Below are positions 10,716 through 21,751 of a DNA stretch of 64,000 nucleotides, piece after piece. The stretch comes from Isoperla grammatica. Its lineage: Eukaryota; Arthropoda; Insecta; Plecoptera; Perlodidae. The stretch is from positions 9,770,292 through 9,834,291 of the forward strand of contig OX246739.1 in NCBI GenBank assembly GCA_945910005.1. The letters run 5' to 3'. The notes under the pieces are model-generated. The model was not told where the DNA came from and searched no databases. It was given only the letters and a program-made list of their open reading frames with translations. Both the position numbers and the translations under genes were made by a program. Numbering within the stretch: the stretch's first letter is position 1; each line of letters opens with the position of its first letter.

Positions 10716-13700
10716 ATAAATCACTTTTTGTTGATATCTTGAAAGAGCCTCAAGATATTGAAAAACTGATTCCTACGAGGGATATGGTGTTGTATGAACT
10801 GAACAATCAATTTGTAAACAGTAAATATGTAATTATTGCGATTGCCATTTCAATATAATAAATTAATAATTAATTATTGGATTTTTTACAGAAATATAAC
10901 CATAACAAAATGTAATCATTTAAAGTTTTTATATTCATTGTTTAGATGATACAAGATCAAATTCCGAGTAGGAATCACATTTTTGATATCTTGAAGCATT
11001 CTCAAAATATAAATGAAATATCATTAATATTTCCTTTTTTAATATTGTGAGCTGTAACAATTGCCGTTAACGCTGAGCCCGTTAATAAGCCACACACACA
11101 GTGATCGGTGATCACCCTACTGAAATAAAACTTAACAAACGAATCCATTGTTATACAGTTCACTTCTTGTGGATCAAAGCAACAAGTTACTGATGTAGAT
11201 AATCATGTAACGTTCTCCCAGTTAGTTTAACTTCTGTAATTAATTCTACCCGTGTTGTATCCATTTGTTAATTATTCGCAATCGGAGTTTTGCGTTAATT
11301 ACACATTTATAACTAATAACAACGTTTAATGGTAGATTTCAAACACAACGTGTGTTCTCAATTAATTTCAACTACATCCAAACTGTAAACTGTACCTCTA
11401 GAATGGCCAGTCTTAACGGTCACATGTACAGAAAGAAAAGTGATTCGCCTTTTAAGGCAATTTATATGACGGAAAGTCTTCAAGCTTGGCAAGTTTTAAT
11501 AAAAAGCAGTATTTTCCTGTTTCATGAGGACTAACTAATTAAAACAAGTGTAGTTTTAAATAGTACAACGACGAATATTAATCAAAAATTTCTTCTCATC
11601 TTTCACTTTTCTAACGTTTATTCTGGAACAGTTAAAACATGTTGTTCTTATTTATTTTAGAGAATTCCTGCCGAATTGTGTTCGTTTTTCGTTGAGAATA
11701 ACGTATATTGAATCGCATCCGCGAGCTATTTACTTGGCACACAGAAGGTTTGCGAGTCGAAACATATCCCAGGTAGCTGATAGATCGGCGTCATTATTCG
11801 CTGAAGGATCGTCAAGTTGCCCAACTATTTCACCCAACTCTACCGCCAGCTCTGCTTTGCTCTACGAACACAACGCGATGAAAGTCATTGTAATCCAAGC
11901 GAGTAGAATCTTCCCTGCAATTTATATATATCCACAATGCCCCTACCCCAACAGTCTTCCTCCCGCGCCATCCAGCCACAACAGTAAATTGTCGCCAACG
12001 GTCTGTATTTTGATGATTTATGGAAATCTCACCCACCTCTCCCCCCCCCCCCACCGTTTTCCGCAACCCTCCAGCTAAAAACACAATCAAATTCGTCCAC
12101 TTACTATGCGTGACCCGGTGTTTGGTTTCAACCAAACATGATGAAAACACAGTATTGTAATCGCGTAGTTGTGTATTGGTAGCATTTTAATGTCATTTGT
12201 ATCACACGAATAAATAATGTATGATTTTCTATCATAAGTACCTACGATGAAGATTAACAGATTATCATAAATAGTGGACCGGGAAAGAGTTACGGTACAT
12301 CTATGTATAGAACAATGAATGCAACGTATTGAACGTATTTTGTGTGTTACCATTTTGATGTTTTTGGTTGTTAGTTGTCTGCAACAACTGTTTTTAACGC
12401 ATGTGGAAGACAACTCTGTGTGTGTGTGTTTCAAAATATATCATTTTGATATGAAGAGTAATTTGTGCCATAATGTTGTAAACAATAACAGTAGTACATT
12501 CGTTACATGTTATACTGTCGTTTGAATCGGTATATTTCAGAATCTGCTCCGTGTTTTCTGATGAAGCTCACCTTCATGTGCATACCAGTATATAACAGAT
12601 TGTAAAGTCACCCCCAAAAAGTTCAGCAACCGTGTGGAAGAACACTACCTCCAGAAATAACGATTTCGTGTGAGAAATAGGAAGACAGCGCTGGAGAAAG
12701 AAATATGGTCGTATTTTTCCATCATTGGTAAATAACTTGCGTTGTCGTGCATGCATATTTTAAGCACTACCTCTTGGATAATACATTTCATCAGACATAA
12801 CGCGTACGCCTAGTCCCTCCACCTTTCATCCCCCCGCCGTAACCCACTGGTTATATCTCTTCCTGTCTAAAACGAAAGCTAATACAAATCTACAAGCTAC
12901 AACAAGGAACCTGTTAAGTTTATAGATTGACAGAGAAGAATACAAATCTAGGTTTACTACCATTTTTATGACTGTACTTTGTTCAATGTTTGTTTAATTT
13001 TTATTGTGTAATATGTTTATAATTGTATTTCTTTTTAAATCTTAATTTATATCCCAATCAACACTTTTTCTAGATGTATAGAAATAGAATACAATAGTGT
13101 TAAACAGTTTTCCATGAACTTAGTGGTTTAGACTATACTTATTGAATATTGTAAGCCTTCAATGTGAAATAAAATAAAGTATGTATTTTTAAAGAAACGA
13201 CCAAAAAATAAAATGTACAGAATACAGTTTTAAAGCAGTAGATTTATTAATACAAATACATATGAAGAATGCAAGGATAATAGAAGTAGAGAAAAATAGA
13301 GGTTTTGTTTCCAAAAGTTTGTATACAAATAAGAAACTGATTTACAAACTGAAAGAGGGGGAGAATGGGACACGAGTTTTACGAGAACTAAATGCGTTAT
13401 CAATACTTGAACTCCGCGCGCCATCCTGGCTGATGTTCACTCCATTCACCCCATCGGAGAACAGAAAACTAGTAAAAACTGGAACACGAACGAAATGGGG
13501 CAGTAAAGAAACGATCGAATAGCAACAGCTTCTAAGAATCTTCTAGTTTAGTGTTGTTGCGGCCACGTTGGCAATGCGCCTCCTTGCAAGCCGCGCCATA
13601 CATGCAATACACCCCATTCTGGTGTGTTCTTCGGCTCGATATTTTGATAAATATATAAGTTTAATAAAATACAAGGTAAAACCAGTAGCGTCAAAGTAAA

Positions 13701-14783
13701 ATAAGCAGTTTTAATGTATCCTTCGAATTCATCTTATATTATTAATGAAATGGTTGATTTTGATTTTGTATAATTAATTGTTGGTTTAACTTAAACAATG
13801 AGGCACCACAATACGCAGTGTCAACTCTCTTCCATACAGCAAAATAGTAAGTAACGGTAAGTTATAAATACATACGTACCGGTATAGTAAGTTATATTAG
13901 CGATAAGGGCTTCTAGTGCAGTTCAGCAGCACTCAAAGCTCACACTTATCACTCACTTATACCAGCAAATCGCCAACGTATTAGAAAATAGATGGTGGAA
14001 AAGTAATAATTCGTGTCTTCAAATGAGAAACTATTACACAGCGGGCAACGATCAGATTGGCCAGGGCATACTGTGTGTTAGGGCGTGATCAAACTGTATA
14101 TGTACAGATACACTAATACTCTACACACTTCATACTTTACGGTTGAAAAGAGATTCAAAACAACCTCCCAAATAATTACTTAAAAAGAGAAGTTGAAAAT
14201 ATTTTATTTTTCGAATCGTGAAACTTAAAAAACATGTTATTAGTTAATTACTTAAGTAATACAGTGCATATCTGCTGATGTCATATTTCCGTTTTAATTA
14301 CCAAACCATTAAAACTAATGACTTTTTTCATTGAATAACATAATTTAAAATAAATACCTGTTACCGTGATAGTGCAACATGACAGCAACGTGCAGAAACT
14401 AACTGATACAATGTTTGATGGATACACTATAGATAACGCTACATAAACACGCAAGAACGGAATTCTGCTTCAAGTATCAATTGCCCACACGTGGTGAGCT
14501 CTCATATCCCGCGTTCTCTAAAGATATTGCAACTATATAGTATACCTTATTTGCGGAAATTGCAATCTCTCATGTTATCTTACTACTCTTTATAATAGAA
14601 CCACACGCTATCGCTCATGAATCAACTATGGAGGGAAATAAAAAACCTTGATACGTTTCAGACAAGTACAAAACATTACTAAGATTATTTTTCGTGTAAT
14701 ATTATTATTAATCAGAGGCTAGACTAGATAACCCGTATTCGGTGGCGATACAGTATCTATTTACCTTCACTTAGTTTTATAAT
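10716..14783. other. AT-rich non-coding stretch
   Basis: Apart from a run of 12 C at 12041-12052, nothing is supported. Overlapping frames on both strands at 11692-12150 are pyrimidine/purine-biased and not gene-like. Confidence 0.45.
12041..12052 (+). repeat. Poly(C) tract
   Basis: A run of twelve C. Confidence 0.9.
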
Positions 14784-15004
14784 AAGGTTAGCTATCCGAA
14801 GAGGTTTTTTTTTCAACTTTTTTTCCTCATCTTATATATGTATTTTGTCTAGCCGAATTGCCAACCCTTATGTTTTTGTCCTTATTTTATGTTAAAATGT
14901 TAAAAGTTATAATACTTAGGAAATTTTATGAAGAATACATGTACCTTGTTTGTTTATAATTTAATAAATTGTGTTCTACTGAAAAAAAAAAAAAGGTTAG
15001 CTAT
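14784..15004 (+). mobile_element. Processed retrocopy with poly(A) tail and 12-bp target duplications
   Basis: The insert is flanked by direct repeats AAGGTTAGCTAT (14784-14795 and 14993-15004; the second overlaps the tail by two A). It ends in a run of 13 A (14982-14994), with a polyadenylation signal AATAAA at 14963-14968, 13 nt before the tail. These are the marks of an mRNA or other Pol II transcript copied by LINE machinery. The body (14796-14981) is AT-rich, has no long frame and looks like a 3' UTR, so the copy is probably 5'-truncated. The parent gene or element cannot be named from this piece. Confidence 0.88.
14963..14968 (+). promoter_or_regulatory. Polyadenylation signal AATAAA inside the retrocopy
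   Basis: AATAAA at the canonical distance from the encoded poly(A). It is inherited from the source transcript and not evidence of a local gene. Confidence 0.8.
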
Positions 15005-15186
15005 ATCAAAGGTGGCACTTGATAATCAAATCTATCACCACAAACCACAATATTAGTTTCATGTGCACTTGTGATGCGCGCGTCACATGTAAATGACAGC
15101 TAATTGCGTTGTCACGACAAAATGTGTCGCGGATGCGGTGGTAAACTCGAGGTCTAATACTAGTAGACATGTGAAACAGGAAAACA

Positions 15187-15234
15187 GTCCTAATTGGGAA
15201 TCAAACACTGGACCTTCTGCATTGGAAGCAGAAA
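15187..15234 (-). repeat. tRNA-like retroposon fragment, CCA anticodon-loop-like
   Basis: On the minus strand TCTGC-TTCCAAT-GCAGA forms a perfect 5-bp stem with a 7-nt loop (15216-15232 on +). It is followed by AGGTCC and GTGTTTGATTCCCA, which matches a T-arm/B-box sequence. The implied anticodon would be CCA, but the D arm and acceptor stem are missing. It is a relic or the internal part of a tRNA-derived SINE, not a working tRNA gene. Confidence 0.5.
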
Positions 15235-15634
15235 TAAACAATATCAACGAGCAACACAATCATAAAGACTTGTTTAATTTACGCAATGTGATGACTGTTG
15301 TGATTGAAATTAACAATATTGACAAGTTGAAGTCAAATTAGTCATTAGAGCCAGAACCTCTGGCTTTCATACTACGGCGCTCTTGCTAAACAAGCAGCGG
15401 TAGTTTAATCTTAGTAACAATGAATTATAATCAGCCTTTTCTCGGAAATTTGTCTGAGTTAACATTGATTGAAAGTTCTGTTCTGTTATGAAAAGAAGTG
15501 AAACTAAAGCAACAAAGCTACAGACAACTTCTAGTGATACCGATATCCCGTTTAGTTGTCATTATACAGGTAGCTTGAATGCTTCAATGACACCCTTGAT
15601 TTCTCTTGCCAACCTAATTACACTAATTATTTAA

Positions 15635-15647
15635 CCCCCCCCCCCCC
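15635..15647 (+). repeat. Poly(C) tract
   Basis: A run of 13 C. Confidence 0.9.
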
Positions 15648-15690
15648 TCATAGATGTTTCACTTCTAATGAGAAAAGGTTCCAATTAAGC

Positions 15691-15716
15691 GTATCACCTC
15701 ATATTTATGTATATAC
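15691..15716 (+). repeat. Short dispersed repeat, copy 1
   Basis: GTATCACCTCATATTTATGT here recurs exactly at 16863-16882. The few following bases are also similar. Confidence 0.6.
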
Positions 15717-16389
15717 TCTCAACCGGTAACAGTCACAAGTTAAAAGAGAATTAAATTAGAAAACTTGAATTTTTCATTTCAATTCAAACCGTGTTAATTC
15801 GAGTTCCTAAAGTTTGAAGGGTTCAAATCTTGGCTTGCTTTATTCTTGTTAGTAAAAGCGTGACCGAATTTTAAGCGACATACCACGTTTTTGTTGTAGA
15901 GCCAGCCGCAAAGTACTTTCCAGAAGCTCTAAGTAAAGACAAGGAAATAATGTTTATTGAATTATGTTCTTGTTCAACAGTTTCTGAGAGTTACTTTAGT
16001 TCAATATTTGCTTCTTCATAGAAAAACAATTCCTTTGATTGGAGAAAATCCCAACTGAATCCAACTGTTGATACGTTTTGATTTACACATTAAGGAACAC
16101 TTTGGTAGGCCAAAATAACAAAAAAAAACATTACTTTTTTGTAAAACAAATACATTACCTGTTTAATTATAGATTTTGTTTTATTTATTTTTCCTAAATG
16201 TTATGAGTTGTTTTAAACTATTATATCATCGAAGCACATAATACTTTGTTTTTCTACCCTATTTCCAAGGAGTTTGTGTTTTGCTCGGTACATATTATGC
16301 ACACGTGTCAGTATAATTAGGTAAAACTAGGTCACACCATTTATAAAAGGAGCTCCCATGTGCATGTTGCGCAATGCAAGTGACTAAAC

Positions 16390-16394
<5 letters not shown>

Positions 16395-16428
<34 letters not shown>
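16395..16428 (+). repeat. (AG)n microsatellite
   Basis: About 17 AG units. On the complementary strand it gives spurious Ser-Leu repeats in two overlapping frames. Confidence 0.95.
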
Positions 16429-16431
<3 letters not shown>

Positions 16432-16862
16432 CGAGGTGGGAGATACGGCGAGGGAGAACATAACAAATATACCCACTCGGCACTAACTAATTTAGCTAAA
16501 TGCATCAAAATATGTCTGCGAATCAGAATTTGCGTCAATTACAGCGGCAATGTTGGCATATTGCAGGGTTAGCCGAGAACATAGTTGACTCATCAATATT
16601 GCGCTCCTTGTAGACTGGCCTTTATACCGTAGAGTGTGCACTGTGCATGCGTTTTGGAACAAACCTACAACTGGAAAATGTTTGGTAGGAATGTCAACAT
16701 TACGAAGTTTTCCAATGACATAAACAAATATTAGGAGCGTAAAAAAAGAGAATTACATTTTTTTTACAAAATTGTGTTTGAATTTTATCAAACCGTCAAA
16801 AATTGCGCTGTTAAAGAGAAATAAAATAACAGTTTGATGCAACTAACCGTCAATTTCGTTAT

Positions 16863-16888
16863 GTATCACCTCATATTTATGTTTATAC
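16863..16888 (+). repeat. Short dispersed repeat, copy 2
   Basis: Second copy of the 20-bp exact match at 15691. Confidence 0.6.
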
Positions 16889-18160
16889 CGATGATCTATC
16901 ACAACAAAAACCGATCATTTTGGGATTAGTGGAATACGTCCAATGTGAAGCAACTGTAAACGAACACGAAATAATGAAACAAACTTGCTTTAAAGGTACT
17001 TCAAAATACACGTCCTTGCACAGAACGATTCATAAGGAGTCATTTTTCTGAAAAAAAAAATAACTCTGACTGTAGTTTCAAACCGGGATGTATGATTTAA
17101 AATTTATTTTGGAGATAATAACAAAACTTACAGCATTTCCCGTTGCCTTGTATGTTAGGCCTAATTGCTAATGGGTCTTTTGTCGTCCAAAGTCTAGAGA
17201 CAAATCATGGTAGTTAATGTTATAAAAATGTTGTGTAGAACGACTTTTAGCAATCGGAACTATTTCCTGCTCTTAGGCCAAGCAACACAAGTAAGTGCAC
17301 AAACGCCTTTCAAAACATTTTGAGAAATGTTGGTGTACGAAAAAAAGAATTTACGATGTGAGTCCGCATCAGTAACTTTGTTCTTATAACGTGTCTAGAC
17401 GAGCCTCAAACATGGCGCCGATTTGCCATTTGAGATCCGATGTCCTCTATGTCATCCAAGGTCAATGGAGTTTGACTAAGGTCACACGTACGTATACGTC
17501 AATGAATAACAAGTTTGGTTGTCAATATCAGTTTGAAATATATTGGTCGTGTTTTAAAAACCGTAAACGCCGGTTGGAACAGCCTAAAAATCTCATAAGG
17601 GGCTGAGAACATTGTTTTGGGCTCTAGGCTTAAAAATGGGTAAACTCACATTTAAAAATAATGTTTAGGTTTAGCTTTTAAAGTTTCACAAGTATTTACT
17701 AACACAATAATTTGCATATATTTCAGTTACGTTTGATTTTACTAACAAATATATGATTGAAAATCCACACAAACCCGTTCATTCACGATCCAAAAATTCA
17801 CTTTTAACTAATGCCGCAAACTTAAGATTATTAATTTGAGTATGTTCATGATACCATAGTTATGATGATTCTTGAACTAATCACAACAATAAGTACAGAT
17901 CTTATTTCACGTTTGGGCTCTCTCTGGCAGTCTCTGGTATGGTTTATATATAGGTCCTTTCTCGGGATGAAGTACATTTTCCAAGTTGAAGTTATAGTTT
18001 TCAAACTTGGATTCGCCATGGCAGTTTAATTTTACACACAAGTTTTCGTTTTGAACAAACACATGTTATAGTCCACAAGACCAAGTGCTTAAGTTAAGTT
18101 GCAAGTTAGCGGCTAAGTTTGAATGTGACTACTGATCGCAATGTCGGCCTGTCGTGGAAA

Positions 18161-18280
18161 TGTCTCTGTCTCTCTCTCTCTCGCTCTCTCTCTTTCTCCC
18201 TCTCTCTCTCTCTCCACACATACATTCCTGTACTCTCTCTCCCTCTCTCTCTCTCAACACATACATTCCTGTCTCTGTCT
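18161..18280 (+). repeat. CT-rich microsatellite with a 41-bp duplication
   Basis: Interrupted (CT)n with ACACATACATTCCTGT occurring twice (18216-18231 and 18257-18272), i.e. a 41-bp period embedded in the simple repeat. Confidence 0.9.
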
Positions 18281-19094
18281 AAAGCTTACGTTATACGGTT
18301 TGATTGTCCGTTAACCTAGTTGAATTCAATGTTGACTTGATCGACCTTAAGAGTCTGCGGCAGCAGAGCATGAGAATTTAAGGTCTTCTGTTAAACGTAA
18401 ACTCTAAACTGTGAGAAAATACACAATACAGATATTATCAGGGTGATAACGTAAACCAATATATACACAATTCATAACGTTTAGATTAACAAATATAGTA
18501 CAAATAATAATAGCGATTATTATTGTTTCTATAGAACATAGATGAAACCTAAAATATCGGCCGCACTGCTAGTTTAATGAATAAGGGTATCAGTCAACGA
18601 TGGTTGTAGAAGACACGTCCACATATACGTTGATATCTAATGCAAACGAGTAGCTACTGAATTATATCCTAGTAACACACTATTCGCGTTGCGAGTAATA
18701 ATGAAATGGAGGGAGTAAAGGTTTGATGGTTTTAAATAAATAATTACGACTAAGGGCGAGGTCATGTAAACGCGTGGACACACATTTCAAACTGAACTCA
18801 GGTTATTTGCGACAAGCCAGTAGTCAGAGTTAGATCACTCCCCAGACAATCCTGGATGAAGGTTTTACAAAGATTTCCTCAATCATTATTCGAGGGTAAA
18901 TGAGCTTCCCAGATATCTACTATTCATAAACCTTTAACTTGTAAACCATATTCGATATTTGAAACATCGATCTTAGATTGATTATCGCTCACTCGTCGAT
19001 GGTGTTTGGAGCCTACAGAGTTGGTTTAGTCGCTTTAATTCAAGCCCCCCACTGAAAATCATTTTCGTTACTGAGTGGGTAGACTCTACTTGTA

Positions 19095-19131
19095 AATTTA
19101 TTTATTTTATTTATTTATTTATTTATTTATA
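19095..19131 (+). repeat. (ATTT)n microsatellite
   Basis: About nine ATTT tetramers with one irregularity. Confidence 0.92.
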
Positions 19132-20615
19132 TTACGCTTATTAGTCGTACTGATCATGACGTTTACATCTAGAAGAATTAGGAAATGGGTAGAAAGAACA
19201 TATTTTACTGAAGCAAAACAAAATACACCCAACCAAGTGGAAAGACAGCTCATGTAGTCAATATTATATACCTGCCAGAATGTACAATTGTTCCGTAGTC
19301 CTTTACTACATAAAGTGTCCGTTGCAGATATATTTGTCAATTAATCATGGTTACGCAGTGCAAGCTTCGCAAACACCTGCCTCCGTCTCTGTATAAGTAT
19401 CGATTTAAGATACAATGATTCCAATTCTCACACTCAATATATCATGTTTATTTAACAACCAGACCAATAGTAATTGGGATTAGTCCAATAAAATATCACG
19501 TTGAAATGAATTAATACGAAAGAGGACGGAAGGTAGTAAAACAACAAAGATAATTAATTTAACTAATGTTTTTAAAAGAATGTGCATAGAAAATAATGGA
19601 ACATCATAAAATAAAAAGTCTCGAGAAAAAAGGGAAGAAAATATAAATGAAGTTAAAAATCGAATTGTTTAAATGTAAAAGATGTGTAAGACGTAAAGAA
19701 AGTAAAGTGTTCATGAATCAATGAATATTTCTGTTCGCTCGAAAACTATACGTTTGAACCATCTCACGAAGTAAACCATTAACACTGTAAGTAAAGTAAA
19801 ACTGGATTTCTTGACAAGCGCATCACATTTACTTTTAGTTTGTGCATACTGCATACTATACATTCTAACCCTAGGAAATAAAACCACGTCTCTCTTCTTT
19901 TAGATGAATTTCGTTCTGAATACAGAGAGCATAAAATAAATAACGTGCAATGCACTTGACATACTCTCAATATTCTCCATTGCAGTGCCTTCGTATGGAT
20001 TCATACGGTGTTTGCTTGGAACAGAATATTTCTTGTCGCTTTTTTTTAGTTGAATGTTTGTATGATCAACATACATCTAGTGAAAAGATACCGTGAAATG
20101 GACAAGGAGACGAGTACTCGTGAGAATTGAAAAGATTTCATATATCTCTGCAAACGTAGTGAGTATTCACAGCAGCAGGTTTCAAACAGTAAATAAAGAC
20201 TTTGAATGGACTTGCAATGCCATTATATTGCATTAGCTGAAACGGTATACTCGTATTTACACGCTTTGTATTATTTGTTTTCAACGTTAAAGTAAATTCA
20301 GAATAACTAATAACTATACCAGATATATATGTATTACTTACTAATAACAATCGGTTACAGAAAGAATGTAGTGAATATAGTGAATTCATACATATAAGCT
20401 TTTATAAACAGAAATACAGATACCATTTAATTTATGAATCGTTTGTATTCATAATCATAGTTTGAGCAGAGTTTCAAACGAATAACATGTCATACATGTT
20501 TGTCTATGCATTGATATTATTCATAGTTTCCATAGTACGTCACAGCGGGAACAATGGTTTCATATGATTCAAGCATAACCAAAAAGATTAGGGGGTAGGA
20601 ACTTTAGGTTGCATA

Positions 20616-20854
20616 AAGGCACTGTCTACAACTACAAAAACAATTTGAATTAAACATACAATCACAAATTACCAAACAAATTAATTTCATTCAAAAAACA
20701 TGCCCATTCTTGAAGAAATAAGGTGTTTAAACCCGCACAAGGCACTGTTTAAAACAAAAACAATTTGAATTAAAGATACAATCACAAATCACCAAATAAA
20801 TCAATTTAATTTTTAAAAATCACGCCTATTCTTCATGAAATAAGGTGCTTAAAA
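20616..20854 (+). repeat. 123-bp tandem duplication
   Basis: AAGGCACTGT starts both copies (20616 and 20739). The copies share long blocks such as CAATTTGAATTAAA and TACAATCACAAAT, and the AAATAAGGTG block near their ends. Divergence is moderate, so the duplication is not recent. Confidence 0.85.
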
Positions 20855-20978
20855 CTTTTTCCCCAACGCACCCCACTCAAACATATCTTTTTGTTTGTAT
20901 TTAAGTATTTATTTAGGTATATCGTATTCAGTTAAAACGGATTGACAAAGGAACAGCATGTCTGTCACCTGCATAGTT

Positions 20979-21213
20979 TTAAAGGTCTCTCACAGTAAGA
21001 AGTAAGATAGTGTCAGGACCGCCCACATTTAGTTTCCAACTTAACAAGCGCGAATCACTAAAGATTTTTTTAGTATCCAAAAAACATAACGCAACCAAAT
21101 TGTACTAGATAATCGGGAAAAACGTTAGTGATTCGCACTTGTTACGTTTGAAACTAATTGTGGATGGTCCTGACTCCCCTGACACTATCTTACTTCGTGT
21201 GAGATACCTTTAA
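20979..21213. mobile_element. TTAA-flanked MITE with ~100-bp terminal inverted repeats
   Basis: TTAA lies at 20979-20982 and 21210-21213. Inside, the left end reads AGGTCTCTCACAG and the right end is the complement of AGGTATCTCACAC. Inverted similarity continues through GAAGTAAGATAGTGTCAGG and GCGAATCACTAA on both arms, with a small 8- to 9-bp insertion in the right arm (GACTCCCCT). The whole element is close to one imperfect hairpin with a short loop, and no frame is present. The TTAA target suggests a piggyBac-type helper, but the TIR differs from the element at 433-636, so this is a separate family. Confidence 0.87.
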
Positions 21214-21572
21214 GCCTCATGTAGCCAATGTGTCGGGGGTGTTCACTTTGACGTCACAACAGTTCAGGAGCGTGAGTTATTCATGTGAACGCATTACGGC
21301 CTCATCTATCCCGCACGTCTGCAAGGCCGAGACGGTTCGACGATCTCACGCAGCCCTGCTGTGCAGACAGACTTCTTCTTTAACGACCGCACTTAATACA
21401 GCAGTGTGTGACCATTCGTTCTTGTCAATAGATGGGAAATGTTGATGGGTAATTTATGTTTTCGAGAAATGTTCTTTTTAGGTGCTCAATAGGTTAACCT
21501 TACCTAGGTTAAATTCAGAGTAACTTACTTACTTACTACTAACTACAGTTACTTCTTACTAAGTAAGAATTA

Positions 21573-21748
21573 GGCTCGAATGCATAGTTCACACTCAAGC
21601 CCTCCTCAACTCAGCCTCTCCTCAGCCTCACCTAGCCACCAATCACAGAGCCGTCCGCATGGCAATGCTGTTCTGTGATTGGTGGTTAGGCGAGGCTGAG
21701 GAGAGGCTTAGTTGAGGAAGGCTTGAGTCTGGACTATGCATTCGGACC
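21573..21748. mobile_element. Hairpin MITE, CCAATCACAGAGC family, copy 1 (best preserved)
   Basis: The arms start GGCTCGAATGCATAGT (21573) and end with the complement of GGTCCGAATGCATAGT (21748). The arms pair almost throughout: CTCCTCAACTCAGCCTCTCC, CACCAATCACAGAG and their complements. TTA flanks both ends (21570-21572, 21749-21751). A 3-bp TTA/TAA duplication and ends starting with GG fit the PIF/Harbinger pattern, but this is an inference from the ends only. No coding frame. Confidence 0.82.
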
Positions 21749-21751
21749 TTA

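Larger units (their letters stand above)
15235..20600. other. Non-coding stretch with simple repeats
   Basis: No gene is supported. The stretch contains poly(C) (15635-15647), an (AG)n array, a CT-rich array, an (ATTT)n array and a short dispersed pair (15691-15716, 16863-16888). The frame at 17391-17606 starts in a slightly GC-richer patch but is not recognisable. Confidence 0.45.

Noticed and set aside
11692..12150. Overlapping 128- and 106-codon frames on opposite strands
   Set aside because: They cross a poly(C) tract and low-complexity sequence. Neither translation resembles a protein family.
10651..15234. Functional tRNA genes at 10651 and 15187
   Set aside because: Both lack a D arm and a paired acceptor stem.
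16295..16538. Two minus-strand frames with Ser-Leu repeats
   Set aside because: Direct products of the (AG)n microsatellite.
17391..17490. Promoter or nuclear-receptor sites (ATGGCGCC, two AGGTCA half sites)
   Set aside because: Short motifs of this kind occur by chance. No exon, TATA box or CpG cluster supports them.
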